Program-made: the position numbers and the translations under genes
The notes under the pieces: generated by a model
The model's database searches: none
The model's input: the letters and a program-made list of their open reading frames with translations, nothing else
Told to the model about the DNA's origin: nothing
Source of the DNA: Halalkalicoccus sp. CG83
GTDB lineage: Archaea; Halobacteriota; Halobacteria; Halobacteriales; Halalkalicoccaceae
Length of the DNA: 64,000 nucleotides
Direction of reading: 5' to 3'
Assembly (NCBI RefSeq): GCF_037081715.1
Contig: NZ_JAZDDH010000002.1
Coordinates: 372,001-436,000, forward strand
Shown: piece by piece, positions 10,690 through 18,819 of the stretch
How the letters are laid out: each line of letters starts with the position of its first letter
Numbering within the stretch: position 1 is the stretch's first letter

Positions 10690-11694
10690 ATGACGACCGT
10701 CTACGCGGCCATGCGGGACGCGTTCCTGACGATCGACCCCGATGAGGGACGGTGTGTGGAGTCGCTGACGGACCACGACGGCGTCTGCGTCGCCGCCTCC
10801 TCCGATGCTCCCGATCGCGTCCTCTGTGGGACCGCCGATGCCGGCCTCCACCGAAGCGAGGACGGCGGCCGCTCGTTCGAGCGGGTCGGCGAGTCGACGC
10901 TCGACTCCGAGCACGTCACGAGCGCGACGGTCAGTCCCCACGACCCCGAGGAGGTGTGGATCGGCACCGAGCCCAGCGCGGTCTACCGCAGTACCGATGG
11001 CGGCGACACCTGGGAACGGCGCGAGGGGATCACCGATCTACCCTCGGAGCCCGAGTGGTACTTCCCGCCGCGGCCCGACACCCACCACGTCCGGTGGATC
11101 GAACTCGACCCGCACGACCCCGAGCGGCTCTACGTCGGGATCGAACTCGGCGCACTGATACTCAGCGACGACGCGGGCGAGACCTGGCGAGAACGTCCCG
11201 AGGGCTCGCGCCGGGACAACCACTCGCTCGCGACCCACCCGGAAGAGCGCGGCCGGGTCTACTCGGCCGCGGGCGACGGCTACGCCGAGAGCACCGACGC
11301 GGGCGAGTCCTGGACCCACCCGCAGGAGGGGCTCGAGCACCGCTACTGCTGGAGCGTCGCGCCCGATCCGGGCGATCCCGAGGCGGTGCTCGTCTCGAGC
11401 GCGAACGGGGCCCGGACCGCCCACACCGCCGGCACGGCAGAGAGCTACGTCTACCGTCGGACCGAGAGGGAGGGACGCTGGGCGCGCCTCGACGGACGAG
11501 GGTTGCCGACCGGCGAGGGCGTCCTCCGGGCCGAGATCGATTCGGCCGGATCCGGGGAGTTCTACGCCGTCAACAACCGCGGGCTCTACCGGACCGTCGA
11601 CGCCGGCGACTCCTGGGAGCGGATCGCCCTCGACTGGGAGGCGTACGCCGAGCGCGCACCCTGGGGGATGGCGGTCGTCTCTAGTCGCGTTTGA
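10690..11694 (+). CDS. Asp-box (BNR) beta-propeller repeat protein
   Basis: The 334-residue protein contains at least five Asp-box motifs (S-x-D-x-G-x-[TS]-[WF]): SEDGGRSF, STDGGDTW, SDDAGETW, STDAGESW and TVDAGDSW, spaced about 45-85 residues apart, as in sialidase-like six- or seven-bladed propellers. No signal peptide or membrane segment is visible, so it is probably cytoplasmic. Catalytic sialidase residues are not evident and no enzyme activity is claimed. I chose ATG at 10690 (MTTVYAAMRDAF) over the frame's upstream start because it begins the first blade. Confidence 0.85.
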   Translation: MTTVYAAMRDAFLTIDPDEGRCVESLTDHDGVCVAASSDAPDRVLCGTADAGLHRSEDGGRSFERVGESTLDSEHVTSATVSPHDPEEVWIGTEPSAVYRSTDGGDTWERREGITDLPSEPEWYFPPRPDTHHVRWIELDPHDPERLYVGIELGALILSDDAGETWRERPEGSRRDNHSLATHPEERGRVYSAAGDGYAESTDAGESWTHPQEGLEHRYCWSVAPDPGDPEAVLVSSANGARTAHTAGTAESYVYRRTEREGRWARLDGRGLPTGEGVLRAEIDSAGSGEFYAVNNRGLYRTVDAGDSWERIALDWEAYAERAPWGMAVVSSRV

Positions 11695-11758
11695 ACCCGT
11701 AATCCACGTCGACCGTCCGCCATCGTGCGATCTATCGTGTAGGGACGTTCAAACGCTA

Positions 11759-12004
11759 CTAAATGTATCGCGACATCCGGTGGATCCGGCCGTAGGCGTT
11801 GACCGTATCGAAGCCGTGGTCGCCGTAGAACTTCGCGATTCCGCGCTTCCAGGGCTCGACGGTGAGCCAGACCTGTGAGACGCCCTCCTCGCGGGCGTGG
11901 CCGAACCCCGTCTCCACGAGCGCGTCGCCGATCCCTGCCCGCTGGTACGCCTGCTGGACGAAGATCGCCCGTTCGTGTTTGCCGGCGTCGTCGGATACGT
12001 CCGC
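11759..12004 (-). pseudogene. Truncated GNAT acetyltransferase
   Basis: Reading leftward from about 12004 gives DAGKHERAIFVQQAYQRAGI, then GDALVETGFGHAREEGVSQV, WLTVEPWKRGIAKFYGDHGF and RIHRMSRYI before TAG at 11759-11761. That is the acetyl-CoA binding motif A (QRAGIGDAL in place of Q/RxxGxG/A) and the C-terminal strands of a GNAT N-acetyltransferase. An in-frame TGA at 12005-12007 cuts it off, and no start codon or N-terminal half is recognisable in that frame. About 80 residues remain of a domain that normally needs about 150. Confidence 0.75.
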
Positions 12005-12147
12005 TCACCGCCGGGGAGCGCCGCCCCAGCCGGTCGTAGACGTCCGAAGACGCACCGCAAACGCGGTCGACGATCGAACGATCGCCCGGTGAGTCGTCGG
12101 CCATCGTCGACCTGACGGGCCGTGCACGTAAACCGGTGGGGACCACC

Positions 12148-12159
12148 GAGTATTTACTC
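12148..12159 (+). promoter_or_regulatory. Palindromic TATA region of the reductase gene
   Basis: The sequence gagtatttactc is an inverted repeat (gagta, two-base spacer, tactc) and contains a TATA-like tattta. It is centred about 27 bases before the ATG at 12180. A leaderless transcript is therefore likely, and a dimeric regulator could occlude the TATA box. Confidence 0.45.
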
Positions 12160-12179
12160 GCTGCCCCGGTAGCACCGAT

Positions 12180-13262
12180 ATGTACGACTTCGTCGTGGTC
12201 GGGGCCGGTCCCGCCGGCTCGCGCTTCGCACGGCGCGCTGCCGAGGAGGGCTACGACGTGCTGGCCCTCGAACAGGGGTCCGTCGGGAAGCCGCTGGCCT
12301 GTTCGGGCCACGTGAGCACGGACCTCTGGGAGTACACCCCCGACGGGGCGCGCGAGGCGCTCCTCCAGAACGAGATCTCGGGCGCGCGGTTTCACGTCGG
12401 CGGGCCCGACAGCGAGGCCTACCCCTTCTACACCGACGGCACCATCTCGAACGTGATCGACCGCGTGGGACTCGACGAACGCCTCGCCGATGCGGCGCGT
12501 TCGGCCGGCGCGGACCTCCGCGAACACCACACCGTCACGGGCGTCGAGGAGACGGCGGATCACGTCGTCGTCTCGGCGAGCACGTCCGACGGCTCCGCGG
12601 AGTTCCGCGCGCGGATGGTCGCCGGCTGCGACGGGCCCGTCTCGCGGGTCCGGCGCGACCTCTCGATTCCCGAGCCCGACGAACTGCTCCACGGCGTGCT
12701 GGGGTTCGTGGAGACCGAGGACGCGAGCGAGTTCGTCGACGTCCACCTCACCGCGCCACGCTTCTTCGCGTGGCGCATTCCCCGCGGCGAGGCGGGCGTC
12801 GAGTACGGCCTCGCCGCCCCTCCCGGGAAGGAGGTCCGCGAGCTGTTCGACGAGTTCACCTCGGGCTACGGCGTCGACACCGTCGACTTCTGTTCGGGAG
12901 CGATCCCGATCGGCCCGCCGGATCGCGTCACGAGCGATCGGGGCTTTCTCGTGGGGGACGCCGCCGCCCAGACGAAGCCCTTCACCGGCGGCGGCATTCT
13001 GTATGGTATGACCGCCGCCGACCACGCCGCAGAACGGATCGATCCCGCGGATCCGGGAACGCTCTCGGACTACGAGACAGCGTGGCGCGACGATCTCTCG
13101 CGGGAGATCCGTCTAGGTACCTGGCTCCGGCGGGCCTACTCGCTCCCCGAACCGGTCCAGACCGCAGGACTTCGCGCCGTTTCGGGGGAGATCGGCGTCC
13201 ACATGGATCGGCCCACGTCGCTGTTCTCGCGCGACCAGCTCCGCGCGCTGTTGCGTTCGTAG
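12180..13262 (+). CDS. Geranylgeranyl reductase-family FAD protein
   Basis: The 360-residue flavoprotein starts with a Rossmann dinucleotide-binding motif (VVVGAGPAGSRFARRAAEEG, about 5-24). It has the LACSGHVSTDLW motif near 39-50, where the family usually carries a conserved Cys-Gly/Ser patch. The second FAD motif is GFLVGDAAAQTKPFTGGGIL (about 258-277). Members reduce the double bonds of geranylgeranyl chains of archaeal lipids or of isoprenoid quinones at the membrane surface. Haloarchaea have several paralogs, so the exact substrate is uncertain. The gene stands alone. Confidence 0.88.
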   Translation: MYDFVVVGAGPAGSRFARRAAEEGYDVLALEQGSVGKPLACSGHVSTDLWEYTPDGAREALLQNEISGARFHVGGPDSEAYPFYTDGTISNVIDRVGLDERLADAARSAGADLREHHTVTGVEETADHVVVSASTSDGSAEFRARMVAGCDGPVSRVRRDLSIPEPDELLHGVLGFVETEDASEFVDVHLTAPRFFAWRIPRGEAGVEYGLAAPPGKEVRELFDEFTSGYGVDTVDFCSGAIPIGPPDRVTSDRGFLVGDAAAQTKPFTGGGILYGMTAADHAAERIDPADPGTLSDYETAWRDDLSREIRLGTWLRRAYSLPEPVQTAGLRAVSGEIGVHMDRPTSLFSRDQLRALLRS

Positions 13263-13292
13263 CGGCGACCCCCTGGCCGTGATCGGCGGCCG

Positions 13293-13685
13293 TCAGTCGC
13301 CCGCGGCGACGGTGCCACACGCGATCGCGTGCGCCGCGACGATCTCGCCAGCGTCGATCGCGTCGGGATCCATGAACAGGACGGTGTCGTCCGGCATCGA
13401 CTCCTCTACCCGGACCTCCCGGCCGAGTCGGTCCTCGAGCGCCTCGACGTCCCCCTCGTCCGATCCCTCGAGGGCCCGATCGACGTTGTCCGGCGAGAGG
13501 TAGAAGACGCACGCGCCGGGGTCGACGTTCTCGCCCTCGAGCGCCTCGAGCAGTTCGCGCAGCGACTCGTAGCTAACCTCGTCGAAGCTCCGCATCGTGA
13601 CCCGCTCGGTGTCGGAGCCGGGGGCCTCCTCGGAATGCGTTCGGACCCGCTCGGCGAGCCGTCCGAAGTCGTCGATTCGTTCCAT
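13293..13685 (-). CDS. Uncharacterised acidic haloarchaeal protein
   Basis: I do not recognise this 130-residue protein. It begins MERIDDFGRLAERVRTH and has a mid-region LRELLEALEGENVDPGACVF, then a beta-rich end with DTVLFMDPDAIDAGEIVAAH. There is no membrane segment or metal motif. The frame is open 15 codons upstream, but the ATG at 13685 gives an acidic, helix-forming N-terminus typical of haloarchaea. It runs convergently with the reductase gene, 30 bases apart. Confidence 0.72.
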   Translation of the reverse strand: MERIDDFGRLAERVRTHSEEAPGSDTERVTMRSFDEVSYESLRELLEALEGENVDPGACVFYLSPDNVDRALEGSDEGDVEALEDRLGREVRVEESMPDDTVLFMDPDAIDAGEIVAAHAIACGTVAAGD

Positions 13686-13760
13686 ACCTCGGGTGAGGAG
13701 ACGAGGGTCCTTGATGCTACCTCCTGCCATCGTCGGGCTGGCCGCGGTTTTCGGGGCGCC

Positions 13761-13952
13761 TCACTCCCGATCTACGAGCCCCCGCACGGCCCGGAGGACG
13801 ATCGCGAACCCGATGCCGATACCGAACGCCGCTACGTACGCCGAGGGAACGCCGAACGGTCGCCCCGCCGGATCGCTCCACCAGACGAACGCCGCGGTCA
13901 CGACCATGCCGATTCCGATCGCCAACGCCACCTCCTCACTCGTCCTCTCCAT
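13761..13952 (-). CDS. Small two-helix membrane protein
   Basis: This 63-residue protein has two hydrophobic segments (LAIGIGMVVTAAFVWW, about 10-25, and YVAAFGIGIGFAIVLRAV, about 39-56) joined by a Gly/Pro-rich loop. No family is recognised. It precedes the unknown protein at 13293-13685 on the same strand, with a 75-base gap. The region just upstream (13953-14040) is AT-rich and probably promoter. Confidence 0.62.
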   Translation of the reverse strand: MERTSEEVALAIGIGMVVTAAFVWWSDPAGRPFGVPSAYVAAFGIGIGFAIVLRAVRGLVDRE

Positions 13953-14097
13953 CGTTCGTTCTCACCTCGCTCGAACCCGTTCGACCGGCCGACATTTCTA
14001 CCTCCACGAATATATTTGAATATGGATAGTATTTAAATTTGTCTCGTTTGTACCAGTTTCAACGTTTCCATCGTCACCGGACCCGCTCGGAGGAAAG

Positions 14098-15180
14098 TCA
14101 GTACTGGGGAAGCCGTGCCGAGCGTCCGCTGCCCTCGACGAACGGGAGGTCGACCCGCTCCGCAGGGGCCTCCTCGCTCTCGACCCGTACCGCGAGGTCG
14201 TCGGTCGCGAGGCCGAACTCGACGACCGCGAGTGCGATCGGTTCCTCGAGCGTGGGGCTCTCGACGGCTCGGGTGACCTCGCCGACCGATCGATCGCCCG
14301 CGAAGACGGCCGCGCCGGACTCCGGAAGCGCCTCGGGACGAAGGCCGACCAGCCGCCCGCTTGGTTCGCCCCGGTTCTCGACGCGGCTGATCACCTCCTG
14401 GCCGACGAAACAGCCCTTCTCGAAGTCGACGGCGTTTCGCAGGCCCAGTACGTTCGGGATCCGCCCCTCGAGTTCCGTAGCGAACAGCGGAGTGCCCGCC
14501 TCCAGGGTGAGCGTCTCCCAGGTTCGCGTCCCGAACGGAACGGCGTTCTGGCCGTGGACGATCAGCGTATCGAGGACGGTCTCGGCCTCGTCGGCGGTAC
14601 AGACCACCTCGTAGCCGTCCTCGCCGGTGGGGTCGTCGCTCGCGATGACGGTGACGCCGACGTCGTGGATGGTGCCCCGATCGAACACCAGTTCGCCCTC
14701 CGGTACGCCGGCGCCGTTCAACACGCTCGCGACCTTCTCGGTGGCGTTCGGGCCGTGGACGCCGAGCACGGCGAGGTCGTCGGTGGCGACGTCGAACTCG
14801 ACGTCCTGGATGAACGTCTTCCCGCGCCACTCCTCCGCGAGCGCCTCGGCATGTCCCGGCGGGACGAAGACGAGCAGGCGCTCGCCGGCGTTGTAGACGT
14901 AGAGGTCGCGTTCGATCCGTCCCTGTGGATCACAGAGCAGCGCGTACCGCCCCTCGCCGTCGGCGTCGGGGACGCGGTTCGAGAGGGCGTTGTCGACGTA
15001 CTCGATGCGATCCTCGCCGGTAACCACGACGATGCCGTAGGCCATCTCGGTGACGCCGACGGCGTTTCTCACGGCCAGGTGGGTCCGCTCGGGACGACCG
15101 TAGTGGCTCGGCAGCCGGCGACCGCTCCGATCGTCGAAGACGGCGCCGTGTTCGGCGTGATACGGTTCGAGGACGGTCAT
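14098..15180 (-). CDS. Folate-binding YgfZ/GcvT-like protein
   Basis: The 360-residue protein has the aminomethyltransferase fold: an N-terminal GcvT-like region (NAVGVTEMAYGIVVVTGEDR near 39-58) and the YgfZ signature FEKGCFVGQE near 252-261, with the conserved Cys in the KGCxxGQE motif. YgfZ proteins use tetrahydrofolate and support iron-sulfur enzyme maturation or repair. The signature points to YgfZ (COG0354) and not to the glycine-cleavage T protein. The gene precedes no glycine-cleavage genes here. The winged-helix gene at 15247-15543 lies 66 bases upstream on the same strand. Confidence 0.85.
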   Translation of the reverse strand: MTVLEPYHAEHGAVFDDRSGRRLPSHYGRPERTHLAVRNAVGVTEMAYGIVVVTGEDRIEYVDNALSNRVPDADGEGRYALLCDPQGRIERDLYVYNAGERLLVFVPPGHAEALAEEWRGKTFIQDVEFDVATDDLAVLGVHGPNATEKVASVLNGAGVPEGELVFDRGTIHDVGVTVIASDDPTGEDGYEVVCTADEAETVLDTLIVHGQNAVPFGTRTWETLTLEAGTPLFATELEGRIPNVLGLRNAVDFEKGCFVGQEVISRVENRGEPSGRLVGLRPEALPESGAAVFAGDRSVGEVTRAVESPTLEEPIALAVVEFGLATDDLAVRVESEEAPAERVDLPFVEGSGRSARLPQY

Positions 15181-15246
15181 CGGCGTCGGTCCCTCCGCAG
15201 GTCGGTCATACCTCGACTCGACGCTCGCGGCGGTAAAGCGTGCCGC

Positions 15247-15543
15247 TTAGAAGGGCAGCCGGTCCCGGATGCGTTCGGTGATCGACGGCCCGTCGCTCGA
15301 GTCCTCCGGGTCGGGGATCACCGCCTCGGCGGGCCGGATGACGGTCCGGTCGCCGCTCTTCTCGGCCGTGATGAGGTCGTCGTCCTTCAGACTGGCGAGC
15401 GCCGTCTCGAGCTCGTCGATCGGGACGTCCGCCTGGGCCCGGAGCTCGAAGACGGTCATCCCGCTCTCGGGCCGTTCCACGAGCGCGTCGAGCACGGCGA
15501 CCTCGTCCTCGGCCCGGTTCCGGAACTCCCGCTTTGCGCCCAT
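15247..15543 (-). CDS. Haloarchaeal winged-helix protein (DUF6432-type)
   Basis: This 98-residue protein begins MGAKREFRNRAEDEVAVLDAL and has a predicted winged helix: MTVFELRAQADVPIDELETA, then LASLKDDDLITAEKSGDRTVI. A short Pro/Asp linker and RIRDRLPF tail follow. The pattern matches the haloarchaeal DUF6432 family, by memory. An ATG nine bases further upstream (15552) would add MGG; the ATG at 15543 gives the family N-terminus. It may regulate or simply neighbour the YgfZ-like gene downstream. Confidence 0.8.
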   Translation of the reverse strand: MGAKREFRNRAEDEVAVLDALVERPESGMTVFELRAQADVPIDELETALASLKDDDLITAEKSGDRTVIRPAEAVIPDPEDSSDGPSITERIRDRLPF

Positions 15544-15683
15544 ACCCCCCATGCGTCGGGAGGGGATTTACCTCTTGCACTCCTCGAAGGGTCGCCGGCC
15601 CACAGGGTCGCGCGATAGCGTCGGTGCACGGCGATTCCACCCCAAACAGTAGCCTTTTGACGCTCACCGAGTATCTCACATCC

Positions 15684-16469
15684 ATGAGTCTCCGGTGTTC
15701 ACTGCTCGGCCACGAGTACGGGGAGAGCGAGATCGAGCGCGATCGGGAGGAGCGCGGCGACGAGGTCGTCCTCAGCGTCACCGAACTCGAGCGGTGTGTC
15801 CGCTGTGGGAACGCTCGGGTCATCAGCGAGAACACCGAGGTCACACAGCGATCACGCCCACGGAAGGCCGACGCGCCCGAATCCGCGACGGAACCGGCGT
15901 CTGAGCCCGACTCCAGAAACTCGTTCTCCGGGGCGAACGCCGCCGCGTCGAGTACCGCCGAGACGCGTTCGGACACCGGCGTCGGGAGCGACCGGAACGC
16001 CGGCTTCGCGGCCGACGACGACGCCGGCGGCGCCGAACTCCTCGAGACGAGCGAGGGCGACGACCGCTCCCGCCGCGAGTCGGGATCGTGGCCGGAACAC
16101 GACGGCGAGTCCGCTGCCACCGACGCGAGCAGGGAGTGGCCGAGCCTCGAAAGCGACGACGAGGGGTTCGACGCGTCGGTTCCCGACGGCGAGTCGACCA
16201 CCGTCGAATTCGGTGGCGGCCTCACTCCCCAGGCCGACCAGGGTGCGGAGATACTGGGGGGCGAGAGTCCCCCCGACGAGGACGACGACGTCGAGTTCGT
16301 CCGGTCGGAGACCTCGTTCGCCCCCGAACGGACCGTCGATATCGAGGGGGAGACGGAGCTCTACTGTCCCGCTTGCGACGCCTCCGACCTCGACGACCGC
16401 GAGTCGCTCCGTGCGGGCGACATCTGCCCCGTCTGTCGGCGTGGCTACCTCGCCGAGCGCGAACTGTGA
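15684..16469 (+). CDS. Haloarchaeal protein with terminal zinc-ribbon motifs (DUF7093-type)
   Basis: The 261-residue protein has a short N-terminal domain MSLRCSLLGHEYGESEIERD with RCVRCGNARVI (about 1-50). A long acidic Ser/Asp/Glu-rich linker (about 55-210) is probably disordered. A C-terminal zinc ribbon with CPACD and CPVCRRGYL (about 230-258) follows. The architecture matches a conserved haloarchaeal family I recall as DUF7093. It probably binds zinc and nucleic acid or protein, but its role is unknown. The ATG at 15684 is preferred over the earlier in-frame start because the upstream 50 codons are not protein-like. Confidence 0.8.
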   Translation: MSLRCSLLGHEYGESEIERDREERGDEVVLSVTELERCVRCGNARVISENTEVTQRSRPRKADAPESATEPASEPDSRNSFSGANAAASSTAETRSDTGVGSDRNAGFAADDDAGGAELLETSEGDDRSRRESGSWPEHDGESAATDASREWPSLESDDEGFDASVPDGESTTVEFGGGLTPQADQGAEILGGESPPDEDDDVEFVRSETSFAPERTVDIEGETELYCPACDASDLDDRESLRAGDICPVCRRGYLAEREL

Positions 16470-16508
16470 GCCGAAACGGGTAAATTCGGCGCTGGCGAAC
16501 GGGGTCCA

Positions 16509-16904
16509 ATGCGAGAATACAAGATGCGTCGCGGCGAGCATCTCGAGGAGCGCATCCCCGACATGAGAGCCACCGTCGAGGAGTACTTCGGTACCATCAC
16601 CGGCACCGAGGAGTACGACGGCAACGACCTCTTCGTGATCGGCGAACCCGACAACCCCGTCTTCGAGCGGATCGTCGTCGGAACCGCCGAGTACAGCGGG
16701 AAGAAGAACAAGCTCGCGGTCCACTTCGAGGAGCGTCCCGCCGAGGACGTGATCGCCGAGGGCAACGCCGACGCCGCCGCCGACGCCGTCAGCGCCAAGA
16801 ACGAGTTCCTGCTCGAGGCCCCGGGTCGGGACGCGAAGTCGCGACGCGAATCGCTGAAGCGCACCGTCGAGGACAGCGACGCCGACGTGCCCGACGCTAG
16901 CTGA
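16509..16904 (+). CDS. DUF5611-type haloarchaeal protein
   Basis: This 131-residue acidic protein starts MREYKMRRGEHLEERIPDMR and contains GTITGTEEYDGNDLFVIGEPD and ERIVVGTAEYSGKKNKLAVHFEE, ending in an Ala/Lys-rich helix. I recall the family as DUF5611, universal in haloarchaea and without a known function. It follows the zinc-ribbon gene by 39 bases on the same strand. Its last eight bases overlap the 3' end of the convergent FAU-1-type gene. Confidence 0.85.
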   Translation: MREYKMRRGEHLEERIPDMRATVEEYFGTITGTEEYDGNDLFVIGEPDNPVFERIVVGTAEYSGKKNKLAVHFEERPAEDVIAEGNADAAADAVSAKNEFLLEAPGRDAKSRRESLKRTVEDSDADVPDAS

Positions 16905-18282
16905 GCGCGCGTTCGATCGACGACGCGACGCCGCGGGCCCTCTCCGCGAGCCCCTCGCCGACGAGTCCGGCCGCCGTCGCCGCCTCCAGTTCGTCGGCGT
17001 CGACCCGCTCGACCCCGCCGTCCTCGTGTTTCACCACGTCGACGTAGAGATCGACGTAGCGCGCCGCGTCGGGGAAGAGCTCGACCGGCGTGCAGACGTT
17101 GACGTACGTTCCCTTTCGGCGGCCGTCCTCGTCCTTGTAGACGGTCGGATACCACCACCGTCCCTCGGTCAGCGTGGTGATCGCGACGTCGCCGGCCTCG
17201 CGCTTCACCGCGAGCGCGTCGTAGGTCCCGCCGGCGGTCATCTCCCGGCGGACCCGCACGCTCCCCTCCGGGTCGTAGTCGATCACCTCGCCGCGACCGA
17301 GCGTGATCAGCCGGCCGTCGGGCTTGCCGTGTTCGATCGCGAGCGTATCGCCCTCGCGGGGGCCGAACCGGCCCGCGACGGCGTCGAACGGGAACTCCTC
17401 GGGCTCACAGCCCGGGAGGGCCTCGACGAAGTCGACGGCGTCGCTCGCGCGCTCCGAGCCCGCCTTGATCCGGTGGTGGCCGGGCATGGTCGATGTGACC
17501 TCCCGTCGAACGTCGTCGAGGACGAACCGACTCTCGCGACCGAACCAGCACCACGCGCCGGCGTAGGGCGCGGCGAGGCGCTCGGGGCCGTCATCGCCCG
17601 CCTCCCCCGCGTCGGAGTCGAGGTCGGCCACGAGGTCGCTCGCGGCCTCGAGCGCCGCTTCGAGGGCCGCGAGGCTCGCACTGCGGGCGCCCGACCCCAG
17701 CTCGATCCCCCATCCGTCGGAGAGGTCGACCGAGAGCAGGTCGACCAGCCCCGCCGTCTCCTCGTCGGGGGCGTCGATACCTCGCTTACCCTCGACCAAC
17801 ACGGCCATCCCGCCGGGGGTCGGCGCGCGGATCGTCGCCGAGAGGCGCGGGTCGTCGCCGCTCCACGGCGGCGTCGGCTCCGCCACCTGTACCCGCAGGC
17901 GGTCGCCGCGCTCGACGTACTCCTCGGTCTCCGAGAACGGCAGGTAGCCGGTACCATCGTCGAGCGCCACCGTGGCGCCACCGCCAGTGTCCTCGACGAC
18001 GCCCACGTGGATCGAGCCGAAGGGGAGCGGGTCGGTCCACGAGAAGGCGTCGCGCTCGACCTCGAGCAGGTCGCGGCCGGCCGCGACCGCGTCGGGCTCG
18101 CCGCGGAGTCCGACCCCCTGTCGGTCGCGGGTCGTCCCGACCGCGAGGTTCGCGGGGCCGTCGCCCAGGTCGTCGTCGAAGCGCTCCTCGATCGGGTTCG
18201 AGGCCTGCACCACGTCGTGACCCGCCGCCCGGAACCGCCGGGTGAGCGCCGTCGCGTAGACCCCCCGGATCCGGGCGTTCAT
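16897..18282 (-). CDS. FAU-1-type RNA-binding protein / ribonuclease with DUF402 domain
   Basis: The 461-residue protein starts MNARIRGVYATALTRRFRAA and has an N-terminal part with S1-like strands (GSIHVGVVEDTGGGATVALD near 91-110). Its C-terminal DUF402 domain has YDALAVKREAGDVAITTLTE, GRWWYPTVYKDEDGRRKGTY and VNVCTPVELFPDAARYVDLY. This matches archaeal FAU-1, an AU-rich-RNA-binding protein reported as a ribonuclease E/G-like factor in 5S rRNA processing. The ATG at 18282 overlaps the stop of the upstream small gene (ATGA), so the two are coupled. The frame is open 41 codons upstream, but that sequence lies within the small gene. Confidence 0.85.
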   Translation of the reverse strand: MNARIRGVYATALTRRFRAAGHDVVQASNPIEERFDDDLGDGPANLAVGTTRDRQGVGLRGEPDAVAAGRDLLEVERDAFSWTDPLPFGSIHVGVVEDTGGGATVALDDGTGYLPFSETEEYVERGDRLRVQVAEPTPPWSGDDPRLSATIRAPTPGGMAVLVEGKRGIDAPDEETAGLVDLLSVDLSDGWGIELGSGARSASLAALEAALEAASDLVADLDSDAGEAGDDGPERLAAPYAGAWCWFGRESRFVLDDVRREVTSTMPGHHRIKAGSERASDAVDFVEALPGCEPEEFPFDAVAGRFGPREGDTLAIEHGKPDGRLITLGRGEVIDYDPEGSVRVRREMTAGGTYDALAVKREAGDVAITTLTEGRWWYPTVYKDEDGRRKGTYVNVCTPVELFPDAARYVDLYVDVVKHEDGGVERVDADELEAATAAGLVGEGLAERARGVASSIERALS

Positions 18283-18665
18283 AACGCGTCGCGCTCCGGA
18301 GCGAACTTCACCCGGGCGTCGACGGTCGGCCCCAGTGAGAGCTCGACCAGCTCCGGTCGATCGTCGCCCCGGAGGACCCGTCCGCCCTCGACGGGCACGC
18401 CCCACGAGTCGAACCGCAGGTAGCCCCGGAGATCGGCGCCGTGGGTGAACAGGTCACAGTACTCGACTGCGTGTTCGGGGAACTCGCTCCGGCTGTGTGC
18501 GAGCTCCATGTCGGAGTAGACCGACGCGTGGGCGTCGAAGAACGCCTCCAGCCGGTCGGCGTCCCTCTCGACGAGTTCGGCGACGCGATCGGATATCTCG
18601 ACGATTGCGTCGTTCTCGAGGCCGGCCTCGCGCAGCGCCTGCTGGGTCCGCTGGTCGAAGTGCAT
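18279..18665 (-). CDS. Small haloarchaeal protein coupled to FAU-1 (DUF7532-type)
   Basis: The 128-residue protein starts MHFDQRTQQALREAGLENDA and has a helical N-terminal half (ELVERDADRLEAFFDAH) and a beta-rich C-terminus (DLRGYLRFDSWGVPVEGGRV). The family label DUF7532 is from memory. No catalytic motif is visible. Its stop overlaps the FAU-1 start by four bases, so it is likely translated together with FAU-1 and may act with it in RNA handling; that is inference from gene order. An ATG at 18722 would add 19 Thr/Gln-rich residues. Confidence 0.8.
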   Translation of the reverse strand: MHFDQRTQQALREAGLENDAIVEISDRVAELVERDADRLEAFFDAHASVYSDMELAHSRSEFPEHAVEYCDLFTHGADLRGYLRFDSWGVPVEGGRVLRGDDRPELVELSLGPTVDARVKFAPERDAL

Positions 18666-18819
18666 ACCGGCCGTTCGGACGCGGGTCTGTTGAGTCTGAC
18701 TAGTCGGCGTGGCCGTCGTCATTCTCGTCCGTTCGCCGCGAGTACCCGCGCCGTTCGGAGTACCGGTCGCTCCCGCCCTGAGCCAAAGAATTAGGGCGAG
18801 AGCAGTCGAACCGGGGGCC

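Noticed and set aside
11586-13025. 479-residue minus-strand frame
   Set aside because: It is antisense to the isoprenoid-reductase gene and in a different frame from the GNAT remnant.
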